From Tannerellaceae bacterium (lineage in GTDB: Bacteria; Bacteroidota; Bacteroidia; Bacteroidales; Tannerellaceae): a DNA stretch of 35,541 nucleotides. Positions 9,100 through 17,705 of this stretch are shown in pieces (the first letter of the stretch is position 1; every line of letters begins with the position of its first letter). Under the pieces are notes generated by a model. That model searched no databases, was not told where the DNA came from, and saw only the letters and a list, made by a program, of their open reading frames with translations. Made by a program: the position numbers and the translations under genes. The stretch covers positions 1 to 35,541 of the forward strand of contig JAISWO010000047.1 in NCBI GenBank assembly GCA_031271045.1. Reading direction: 5' to 3'.

Positions 9100-9604
9100 T
9101 TCGGCGGGATTCTTTGTTGAACGATTCTACGGCGCAGATGAGGACTGTAGTCGTCGCGATGCCTGCTACGACGCGGATCGTCAGGAACAGAGGATCGAAG
9201 AGCGTGACTGACTCAATCAGGAAGAGGGCGACATGATGTACGGTGACAAGCAAGAGCACGATGCGTATGAAATGACCATAACCGAAGGTTTTGTATGACG
9301 GTATCAGGTTCTCGGATAAATTCTCCCGCATGAATATTTGTATGATAAACGGACGGGCAAAGCCAGCCAGCGTGCATGCGGCGGCGTGCATGCCCGGCGT
9401 ATTGGACAGCATGTCGATGACGATTCCCAGCAGGAACGAGAGGATTGTTACCTGTACGGATGTATATCCCACCGGCAATTTGATAATAAAATAGATATAC
9501 AGGAAGGGGGTTACGAGCCTGAGGAAATGGATATTGTTCAGGAGCAGGATCTGCACCAGTATCAGGATGACGAAATAGGCCAGGTTACGGACGATGTTAA
9601 TCAT
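9092..9604 (-). CDS. mreD: Rod-shape-determining membrane protein MreD
   Basis: A 170-aa, very hydrophobic protein with about five membrane segments, the size and profile of MreD, which holds MreC and the elongation machinery in the inner membrane. Sequence conservation in MreD is low, so the call rests mainly on topology and on position between mreC and mrdA. It overlaps mreC by 8 bp and mrdA by 8 bp, typical of coupled translation in this operon. Confidence 0.88.
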   Translation of the reverse strand: MINIVRNLAYFVILILVQILLLNNIHFLRLVTPFLYIYFIIKLPVGYTSVQVTILSFLLGIVIDMLSNTPGMHAAACTLAGFARPFIIQIFMRENLSENLIPSYKTFGYGHFIRIVLLLVTVHHVALFLIESVTLFDPLFLTIRVVAGIATTTVLICAVESFNKESRRND

Positions 9605-10454
9605 TGATTTTAGCCTCCTGCTCTAATTGTGTTTGTTCTTCCTGATGGTAGTTGCGTATCACCATAACGTTGCTCAGGTGGTGGAAGTCGGTGGCGAGCT
9701 GCACTGTCAGGGAATAGAAGTTGTCGTTGCGCTGCCGTTCGAAGGAGGATACGTTACCGACCATAATGCCTTCGGGGAATATGGCCGAGAAGCCGCTTGT
9801 CACGATGATGTCTCCTTCCTTGAACTCCACGTGCCGGGGCAGTTCGTCGAGCTTGGCATAGCGGGCGCTGCGTCCGTCCCAGCTCATGGAGCCGAAATAA
9901 CTGCTTCCAAGTACCTTGCAGCTCAGGCGGAATTTGGGATTTAGCAGGGGTATGACCACGGCGTAATGATCGGAGACTTTCGACACGATTCCTACGACGC
10001 CGCTTTCCGAGATCACGCCCATATCCGGTTTGATGCCGTCGTTGCGTCCTTTATCTATGGTGATATAGTTGGAGAGATACATCACACTGTTGTTCACGAC
10101 CTTGGCGGCAACGACATTGTAGGGGAACAATCGTTCATTTTCGTTGCTGATAAATCCGCGAAAGACTGTCGTGTCGGCCGTCATTGCCTCTACCTGCCGG
10201 CGCAGGCGCAGGACTTCGATCTCTAATTGTCCGTTACGTTCTACCAGGGCTTTGTTTTTGTCCTGTAGCTTGAGGTAGGACGTGACGGCGCCTGTGAATG
10301 AAACGATGCGGGCGCTGGCCATATTGGCTGTACTGAGCATAACGCTTTGTTGATAAGCATTGTTGCGGTATATGAATATAAAGGATATGGCCTCGAGCAG
10401 GAGAAACAGAAACCAATGCCTTTTCCCAACCAGGAAATCCAGTAAGCGACGCAT
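9597..10454 (-). CDS. mreC: Rod-shape-determining protein MreC
   Basis: A 285-aa bitopic protein: a short cytoplasmic N-terminus, one membrane segment at about residues 14-29, a coiled coil (about 60-95, QDKNKALVERNGQLEIEVLR) and a beta-rich periplasmic domain that in MreC binds PBP2 and activates it. Motifs such as INKGRNDG-like TIDKGRNDGIKPDMGVIS and GVVGIVSKVSDHYA fit the family. The gene lies 39 bp after mreB and overlaps mreD. Confidence 0.93.
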   Translation of the reverse strand: MRRLLDFLVGKRHWFLFLLLEAISFIFIYRNNAYQQSVMLSTANMASARIVSFTGAVTSYLKLQDKNKALVERNGQLEIEVLRLRRQVEAMTADTTVFRGFISNENERLFPYNVVAAKVVNNSVMYLSNYITIDKGRNDGIKPDMGVISESGVVGIVSKVSDHYAVVIPLLNPKFRLSCKVLGSSYFGSMSWDGRSARYAKLDELPRHVEFKEGDIIVTSGFSAIFPEGIMVGNVSSFERQRNDNFYSLTVQLATDFHHLSNVMVIRNYHQEEQTQLEQEAKIND

Positions 10455-10493
10455 CGAAACGATTGTTTTTGGTTATTGGTAGCAGGCCTTTTC

Positions 10494-11513
10494 TCAGCGG
10501 ATGAGGAAATTGAATTTGTCGATATTTTTCAGTGCTATACCGGTTCCTTTGGCGACGGCGTGCAGGGGGTCTTCGGCTACGTGGAACTGTATGTTGATTT
10601 TCTCCGTCAGGCGCTTGTCCAGCCCGCGCATCAAGGCGCCGCCGCCGGCTAAGTAGATGCCGTTGCGAACGATGTCGGCATAGAGTTCGGGCGGCGTTTG
10701 TTCGAGGGCGCTCAGGATGGCGGCTTCCATTTTGGAGAGCGATTTCTCTAAGCAGTGCGCTATTTCCTGGTAGGAGACGGATACTTCCATCGGCAGGGCG
10801 GTCATTTGATTCGGTCCATGGACGACGTAGTCTTCCGGCGGATTGTCGAGGAAGGTGAGGGCCGAGCCTACGTTGATCTTGATCTGTTCGGCGGTTCGTT
10901 CGCCGACCTTTACGTTGTGTTGGCGGCGCATGTATTCCATCACGTCGGCTGTCAGGTCGTCGCCGGCTATGCGGATGGATTTGTTTGATACGATGCCTCC
11001 CAGGGAGATGACGGCTATTTCGGTGGTTCCTCCGCCGATGTCGACGACCATGTTTCCTTCGGGCGCTTCTACGTCGATTCCGATGCCGATAGCGGCGGCC
11101 ATTGGTTCGTATATCATGTATACGTCGCGTCCGCCGGCGTGTTCGGCCGAGTCGCGCACGGCGCGCAGTTCGACTTCCGTGCTTCCGGAGGGTATGCACA
11201 CGACGACCCGCAGGGCGGGGGAGAACCAGCGGCTATTCGATCCGATCATTTTGATCATACCGCGTATCATTTGTTCGGCGGCGAAGAAGTCGGCTATCAC
11301 GCCGTCGCGCAGGGGGCGGATGGTACGGATGTTTTCGTGTGTCTTGCCGTGCATCTGCCGGGCTTTTTCGCCAACGGCCAGCACGCGGTCGGTGCGTCTG
11401 TCTAAGGCGACGACCGAGGGTTCGTCTACGACAATCTTACCGTTGCTGATAATGATAGTGTTTGCCGTTCCCAGGTCTATGGCTATCTCTTGTGTTAATG
11501 AAAATAATCCCAT
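10494..11513 (-). CDS. mreB: Actin-like rod-shape protein MreB
   Basis: A 339-aa actin-fold ATPase that forms membrane-bound filaments directing cell-wall synthesis. The phosphate-binding loops are visible: DLGTANT near the N-terminus and DIGGGTTEIAVISLGG in the middle; GIYLAGGGALMRGLD near the C-terminus is the adenosine motif. The length matches the family (about 340). It starts the shape-determining part of the operon, 29 bp downstream of purH, with no recognisable promoter or terminator between them, so purH and mreB are likely co-transcribed. Confidence 0.96.
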   Translation of the reverse strand: MGLFSLTQEIAIDLGTANTIIISNGKIVVDEPSVVALDRRTDRVLAVGEKARQMHGKTHENIRTIRPLRDGVIADFFAAEQMIRGMIKMIGSNSRWFSPALRVVVCIPSGSTEVELRAVRDSAEHAGGRDVYMIYEPMAAAIGIGIDVEAPEGNMVVDIGGGTTEIAVISLGGIVSNKSIRIAGDDLTADVMEYMRRQHNVKVGERTAEQIKINVGSALTFLDNPPEDYVVHGPNQMTALPMEVSVSYQEIAHCLEKSLSKMEAAILSALEQTPPELYADIVRNGIYLAGGGALMRGLDKRLTEKINIQFHVAEDPLHAVAKGTGIALKNIDKFNFLIR

Positions 11514-11542
11514 GTAGTAATAAATATTATATGTGTCAAGAA

Positions 11543-13066
<1,524 letters not shown>

Positions 13067-13092
13067 TTGATTTTTGTTTGTTGTTTGTAGCA

Positions 13093-13100
13093 CAAAAGTA
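13093..13100 (-). promoter_or_regulatory. -7 promoter box for purH and the mre operon
   Basis: On the minus strand TACTTTTG fits TAnnTTTG, 26 bp upstream of the purH ATG, in the short gap after cutC. The -33 region is AT-rich without a clear TTTG. Confidence 0.55.
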
Positions 13101-13139
13101 GATAATTATTTCTTACTATATCATGTATCTGTCCATATT

Positions 13140-13889
13140 TTAGAGGCAGGCGGCTACTTTCTTGCGATCTGTTTCTTCGCGTTCAAATTCGGGGATGAAG
13201 GAGTTACCCATAGGGACGTTCGTGTTGCGATATTGCATGGCGCTTTGTTGGAGACTCCGGGCGGAGGTGTGAAATTCCCTGGCGCCTGTTGCGGTTTCTA
13301 TCTGGGCGATATTGTTGGCTCGTACGCCGCATCCGGGCATGATAATGATGCGTCCGGCGGCTTGCCGGACGAGCGAAGCGATCAGGGGGATGCCTTTCAG
13401 GGCGTCGGGTTGTTGTCCGGAGGTCAAAAGGCGGCTGCATCCGGCGGAGATGATTTGTTCCAGGGCGACGGCGGGGTTACGGCAGACGTCGAAGGCGCGA
13501 TGGAAAGTGACGGGCAGTGGTGCGGCGGCTGTCATGAGTTGTTCCAGCAGGCGGAGGTCTATATCACCTTCCGGGGTGAGGCATCCGAAGACGAGGCCGT
13601 CGACTCCGAGGTCTTTGGCCATTGCAATGTCGTACAGCATGGTTTGTTGTTCGGTCTGTGTGTAGAGGAAATCGCCTCCGCGAGGGCGGATGATGATGTG
13701 TATGCCGATCGAGGAGGTCAATGTTTGCGCTGTTCGTATTGCACCATAGCTGGGTGTTGTGCCTCCTTCGGGAATGGCGGCGCATAGTTCTACGCGCGTG
13801 GCTCCTCCGGCTTCAGCTTCGAGGCAACTTTGGGCGGAATTGGCACATATCTCGAGTATGCGCCGGGTGGGGGTGGGAGTGGGGGTCAT
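13140..13889 (-). CDS. cutC: CutC family protein
   Basis: A 249-aa TIM-barrel protein of the CutC family, historically linked to copper homeostasis although its biochemical activity is uncertain. The family is recognisable from EICANSAQSCLEAEAGGATRVELC at the N-terminus, IRPRGGDF, GVDGLVFGCL, VTFHRAFD and LTSGQQPDALKG. The ATG at 13889 is chosen because the conserved domain starts about ten residues later and a TATCTTTG box lies 28 bp upstream; the longer start at 13976 would place the promoter inside the gene. The segment TPTPTPTR just after the start is low-complexity. It is read toward purH with a 73-bp gap that contains the purH promoter, so it need not be in the same transcript. Confidence 0.92.
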   Translation of the reverse strand: MTPTPTPTRRILEICANSAQSCLEAEAGGATRVELCAAIPEGGTTPSYGAIRTAQTLTSSIGIHIIIRPRGGDFLYTQTEQQTMLYDIAMAKDLGVDGLVFGCLTPEGDIDLRLLEQLMTAAAPLPVTFHRAFDVCRNPAVALEQIISAGCSRLLTSGQQPDALKGIPLIASLVRQAAGRIIIMPGCGVRANNIAQIETATGAREFHTSARSLQQSAMQYRNTNVPMGNSFIPEFEREETDRKKVAACL

Positions 13890-13916
13890 TTCTTCTGTTT
13901 TTCTTTTATTTGCGGG

Positions 13917-13949
13917 CAAAGATAGGTCTTTTTTGCCTCTTCGCGGCAA
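13917..13949 (-). promoter_or_regulatory. Promoter for cutC
   Basis: On the minus strand TATCTTTG (13924-13917) is an exact TAnnTTTG match. A TTG (13949-13947) lies 22 bp upstream as a possible -33 element. The cutC ATG is 28 bp downstream. Confidence 0.55.
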
Positions 13950-14029
13950 GATTAAAAGATGTGATGTCGAAATCATTCTTCGGGAGAATGGCTATATTTA
14001 CGCCAAATAATTTAAATCTCTATTGCTTT

Positions 14030-16093
14030 ATGAAAAGATTCATCTTCCTGTTTAGTTTTATGTCCCTCTGCTTGACCGGTAACCTGGTGCAGGCACAGCT
14101 TACGGAAGCGGACTATCAACGGATCGACACCCTGCTGAAACGTTCGGAAAAGGTCTATGCTTCTTCCGTCAAACCGCATTGGACAGGGGATACGCACGAC
14201 TTTTGGTACGTCAATCACGAAAGGGGAGGGGACGTCTACTACGAGGTTCATGCCGGCGACGGATCCAAACGGGTCATCCCTCCGCGTGAAGAAGACAAAC
14301 CCGCCGATGCCGGCGAAACTCCCTACGGTAATCACCGCGATACGGTCAAAATTCCTTCCCCCGACGGACATTGGCAGGCCTACATCAAGGATCATAACGT
14401 CTATCTCCGTCCCGCAGGCTTCGAAGGTGAAGGCGTCGCCTTGTCCTATGATGGTACCGAGAAGCATTTTTACAGTGCACGCCTCCAATGGTCGCCTGAT
14501 TCGCGCAAGCTGGCCACTCTTCGCGTCCGCGACGTGACCGAAAGGCAAATCCCCCTCATTGCTTCGTCGCCCGCCAACCAGCGACAGCCCATCCTCCAGT
14601 GGCGTGACTACGCCAAGCCCGGTGATCCGCTGCCCATCGCCCTTCCCGCTTTGTTCGACGTAACGTCTTTGAAGCAGATACCGGTTGATGCCGTAGAAAA
14701 CTACGCCCATCAGTTCGAACTCCGCCTGACAGGATGGCGAAACGACAGTCGAGCCTTCACTTTCGAATTTAATCAGCGCGGGCATCAACGTTATGTCGTC
14801 GCCGAGGTGAATGCTACTACCGGCGCCGTCCATCATCTGGCAGACGAACAGAGCGATACCTTCATTCATTATTACAATCTCTTCCGGCACGACCTGGATG
14901 ACGGACGCGAGATGCTTTGGATCTCCGAACGCGACGGTTGGCGGCACATTTACCTTCTTGATGGCAAAAACGGGCAGGTCAAACGACAAATTACCCGCGG
15001 TCAATGGATCGTCCGCTCCCTTGATCACGTCGATACGGACAACGGACTGATCTTCTTCTACGCCTCAGGCTTCAACCGCGGGGAAGATCCCTACAACCTG
15101 CATTATTGCAGCATCCGGTTCGACGGCAAAGGCTTCCGCGACCTTACTCCCGAAGACGGCAACCACCGCCTTTCCTTCTCGGCCGACCGCCAATACTTCG
15201 TCGACGTTTATTCACGGCCCGACCTGCCTCCTGTCAGCCTCCTGAAGCGCACTTCCGACGCCTCGCTTGTCGCTGCACTGGAACGCTGCGACGTCAGCGA
15301 CCTCCGGGCCGAAGGATGGCAGATGCCCGAAGTCTTCTGTGCCAAAGGACGGGACGGAATAACAGACATCTGGGGAAATATACACCGGCCTTCCCACTTC
15401 GATCCACAAAAGTCCTACCCCGTTGTCGAATTTATCTACGCCGGACCGCACGATTCGCACGTCGACAAGGACTTCAAGCCGGCTCATCATCTCGTTTCCC
15501 GTTTGGTAGACCTCGGTTTCATTGTTGTTTCGATCGACGGCATGGGAACAGCCAACCGCTCGAAGGCTTTTCATGACGTTTGCTGGAAAAATCTGAAAGA
15601 TGCCGGCTTTCCCGACCGCATTCCCTGGATTCAGGCTGCCGCCGCCCGGTATCCTTCGATGGACATCTCCAAAGTGGGTATTTATGGCTGGTCTGCCGGA
15701 GGACAAAACGCTATGGCGGCCTTACTTTTTCACAATGACTTCTACAAAGTCGCCGTCGCCTTCTGCGGATGCCACGACAACCGGATGGATAAGATCTGGT
15801 GGAATGAACAATGGATGGGTTACCCTGTCGATGCCTCTTACGCTGCCTCGTCGAACGTTGACAACGCCTCCCTTCTGCAAGGCAAACTCTTGCTTATCAA
15901 CGGCGAGTTGGACACCAACGTCGATCCTGCCTCCACCCTCCAGGTTGTCAACGCCCTCATCCAGGCCGGCAAGAATTTCGAGCAACTTTACCTTCCGGCC
16001 AAGGGACACAGCCTTGCCGGCAAGTTCGAACTCCGTCGCCTGAACGATTTCTTCGTTCGCCATCTCAAAAACCAGGATCCTCCTGAGTGGTAA
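14030..16093 (+). CDS. Secreted S9 family peptidase (dipeptidyl-peptidase-like), second copy
   Basis: A 687-aa prolyl-oligopeptidase-family serine peptidase with a signal peptide ending in VQAQ, so it is exported. A DPPIV-type propeller includes WISERDGWRHIYLLD and VKRQITRGQWIV, close to the matching segments of the S9 gene at 1681. The hydrolase domain has Ser555 in GWSAGG, Asp628 in ELDTNVDP and His660 in AKGHSL, so the triad is complete. The ATG at 14030 is chosen because it begins the signal peptide; an upstream extension into the cutC promoter region is not credible. It is about 110 residues shorter than the first copy and clearly a distant paralogue. It is monocistronic, with a strong terminator right after the stop. 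TATATTTA at 13993 is a weak -7 candidate. Confidence 0.93.
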   Translation: MKRFIFLFSFMSLCLTGNLVQAQLTEADYQRIDTLLKRSEKVYASSVKPHWTGDTHDFWYVNHERGGDVYYEVHAGDGSKRVIPPREEDKPADAGETPYGNHRDTVKIPSPDGHWQAYIKDHNVYLRPAGFEGEGVALSYDGTEKHFYSARLQWSPDSRKLATLRVRDVTERQIPLIASSPANQRQPILQWRDYAKPGDPLPIALPALFDVTSLKQIPVDAVENYAHQFELRLTGWRNDSRAFTFEFNQRGHQRYVVAEVNATTGAVHHLADEQSDTFIHYYNLFRHDLDDGREMLWISERDGWRHIYLLDGKNGQVKRQITRGQWIVRSLDHVDTDNGLIFFYASGFNRGEDPYNLHYCSIRFDGKGFRDLTPEDGNHRLSFSADRQYFVDVYSRPDLPPVSLLKRTSDASLVAALERCDVSDLRAEGWQMPEVFCAKGRDGITDIWGNIHRPSHFDPQKSYPVVEFIYAGPHDSHVDKDFKPAHHLVSRLVDLGFIVVSIDGMGTANRSKAFHDVCWKNLKDAGFPDRIPWIQAAAARYPSMDISKVGIYGWSAGGQNAMAALLFHNDFYKVAVAFCGCHDNRMDKIWWNEQWMGYPVDASYAASSNVDNASLLQGKLLLINGELDTNVDPASTLQVVNALIQAGKNFEQLYLPAKGHSLAGKFELRRLNDFFVRHLKNQDPPEW

Positions 16094-16105
16094 GTACAAA
16101 CAATG

Positions 16106-16158
16106 GACCGTTCATAGCGAATCATTCCGTTTCTGTTCGCTATGAACGGTCTTTTATT
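16106..16158 (+). terminator. Strong intrinsic terminator after the second S9 peptidase
   Basis: A perfect 16-bp stem (16106-16121 with 16136-16151, starting GACCGTTCATAG) has a 14-nt loop and is followed by TTTTATTTA. It begins 12 bp after the stop codon. Confidence 0.88.
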
Positions 16159-16231
16159 TACTCTTTATTTACGATTCAACCCTTCTAATGTTATAAAATC
16201 GTAAATCAATTATTTTTCTTTCAAAATTCTA

Positions 16232-16260
16232 TTGTAATCTCATATTAATTTCGATATTTG
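16232..16260 (+). promoter_or_regulatory. Possible promoter upstream of the second minisatellite
   Basis: TTG (16232-16234), an 18-bp spacer and GATATTTG (16253-16260) resemble the Bacteroidetes -33/-7 pair with one mismatch in the -7 box. If real, the transcript would carry the whole 21-bp array as the leader of the gene at 16734. Confidence 0.3.
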
Positions 16261-16340
16261 CACCGCATAGATCTTTGAATTGTTGAAACGGTTTTCTCCA
16301 AAGGACAAACAATCGAGCTAAATTACTAAACAATTGAGCT

Positions 16341-16613
16341 CCAACTTCGGTGCATCGTCCTCCAACTTCGGTGCATCGTCCTCCAACTTCGGTGCATCGT
16401 CCTCCAACTTCGGTGCATCGTCCTCCAACTTCAGTGCATCGTCCTCCAACTTCAGTGCATCGTCCTCCAACTTCGGTGCATCGTCCTCCAACTTCAGTGC
16501 ATCGTCCTCCAACTTCAGTGCATCGTCCTCCAACTTCAGTGCATCGTCCTCCAACTTCGGTGCATCGTCCTTCAACTTCGGTGCATCGTCCTTCAACTTC
16601 GGTGCATCGCCTT
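16341..16613. repeat. 21-bp minisatellite, 13 units, related to the left-edge array but inverted
   Basis: Thirteen near-identical 21-bp units, each containing CCAACTTC(G/A)GTGCATCG. Variation is almost confined to one G/A position and, in the last units, a CC to TT change. The reverse complement reads AAGTTGGAGG...GATGCACC, which lines up with left-array units such as AAGCTTGGAGGGTTGCATCC. The + frames read SSNFGAS or VHRPPTS and the minus frame reads KLEDDAP. It lies between a terminator and a start codon, so I treat it as non-coding. Confidence 0.95.
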
Positions 16614-16733
16614 GGAAGAACCGTTCATTCAACAAAAAGTGTAGATGATGATGGCTCAGAGCAGATGATGATGGATTAAGAATAGATAATGATAGATTAA
16701 GAACATAAAATAACAAATTAAAAACAATAAAGT

Positions 16734-17420
16734 ATGGCAAGAAAATCCTGGCTGCCGTCAGGCACAGAAGCAATTATCCAGCAAGTTATCAAATCTTTTG
16801 ACTGGGTCTCAAACAATCGGGCGACCATCGGAATGGCCGCAACTACTCCTCTTGGCATCTGGCTGGATGACTACGAAACCTCTTACCTTAATCCTTTGCT
16901 TGTCACCTACAACCGCTGGCACAACAAGGAAGAACGAAACCCTCTCATTATGCAGGCTATGAAAACCGCTTTGGAGGAATTTTTGCCCCATTATCGCGAG
17001 TTCCATACCCTGATTGTCGGGAATCCCTTGATATCGGATGAAAAACTCATCGCAATGGGATACCCCCCCCGGCCGACCAACAGCCGCACTCCGGCCCCCG
17101 TCGCCACCACCCCTCCGGGATTTGGCGTCATTCCGGAACTTGATCACCGCATTCGCATCGACTTCTATCCTTTCAACGGAAAAAGTGGGCACGCTAAGCC
17201 CGCCGGACAGCACGGTGCCGAAATTAAATGGGACTATGTCGACGTTGCCGAGAAAAATCCCAATGCGCTTACTCATTCTCTCTTCGACACCGCCTCGCCC
17301 GTCACCCTGGCCTTCGACACCAAGGATGCCTCGCGTTCGATCTACATCACACTCCGTTGGGAAAACACCCGCGGTCTGAAAGGTCCCTGGAGCGAGATCT
17401 CTACCGCCGTCATTCCCTGA
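16734..17420 (+). CDS. Conserved-type protein of unknown function, Fn3-like C-terminus
   Basis: A 228-aa protein that I cannot assign to a function. It has no signal peptide or membrane segment. The N-terminal half (1-105) looks helical, with several Trp residues (SFDWVSNNRA, IWLDDYETSYLNPLL, TYNRWHNKEE). A Pro-rich linker (about 107-130) follows. The C-terminal part (about 130-228) looks like a beta-sandwich and ends in LRWENTRGLKGPWSEIS, a closing pattern typical of fibronectin type III-like domains. The leader holds the 21-bp array and then short direct repeats (AGATGATGATGG at 16643 and 16663). No partner gene is adjacent: it is bounded by terminators. It may be a cytoplasmic binding or scaffold protein, but that is a guess. 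Confidence 0.75.
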   Translation: MARKSWLPSGTEAIIQQVIKSFDWVSNNRATIGMAATTPLGIWLDDYETSYLNPLLVTYNRWHNKEERNPLIMQAMKTALEEFLPHYREFHTLIVGNPLISDEKLIAMGYPPRPTNSRTPAPVATTPPGFGVIPELDHRIRIDFYPFNGKSGHAKPAGQHGAEIKWDYVDVAEKNPNALTHSLFDTASPVTLAFDTKDASRSIYITLRWENTRGLKGPWSEISTAVIP

Positions 17421-17544
17421 TACAATTACATATTAGATAATAGAACATAAATACAACAAAATACTAAAACGAAAACTGCAAACTGCGCTTGATTTTTATT
17501 GTTTTCATTTTTGAAAATAAACTGTTTTCATTTCTATTGAATTT

Positions 17545-17590
17545 AAAGAGGCTACCTGCAACCCAGGTAGCCTCTTTATCTTTTTACCCT
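17545..17590 (+). terminator. Intrinsic terminator upstream of the LRR lipoprotein
   Basis: A 14-bp perfect stem (AAAGAGGCTACCTG, 17545-17558, with 17564-17577) has a 5-nt loop and is followed by ATCTTTTT. It should end the transcript of the gene at 16734. Its right end (17569-17590) nearly repeats the right end of the terminator at 19971. Confidence 0.85.
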
Positions 17591-17598
17591 AAGAACAC

Positions 17599-17626
17599 TT
17601 TGGCCATATAAAATGTTATATCTTTG
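17599..17626 (+). promoter_or_regulatory. Promoter for the LRR lipoprotein
   Basis: TTTG (17599-17602) and TATCTTTG (17619-17626) match the Bacteroides -33 and -7 elements. The spacer of 16 bp is somewhat short. The start codon is 79 bp further on, leaving an AT-rich leader. Confidence 0.55.
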
Positions 17627-17705
17627 TAATATATAAATAGATAAAACGTTATAACCTTATGGATACGGTCACATTCTATCAATTATAAAAACAGATAATT
17701 TAATT

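Noticed and set aside
13973-13990. Inverted repeat CATTCT/AGAATG before the second S9 gene
   Set aside because: The stem is only 6 bp and there is no T tract. It could be an operator, but evidence is too thin to annotate.
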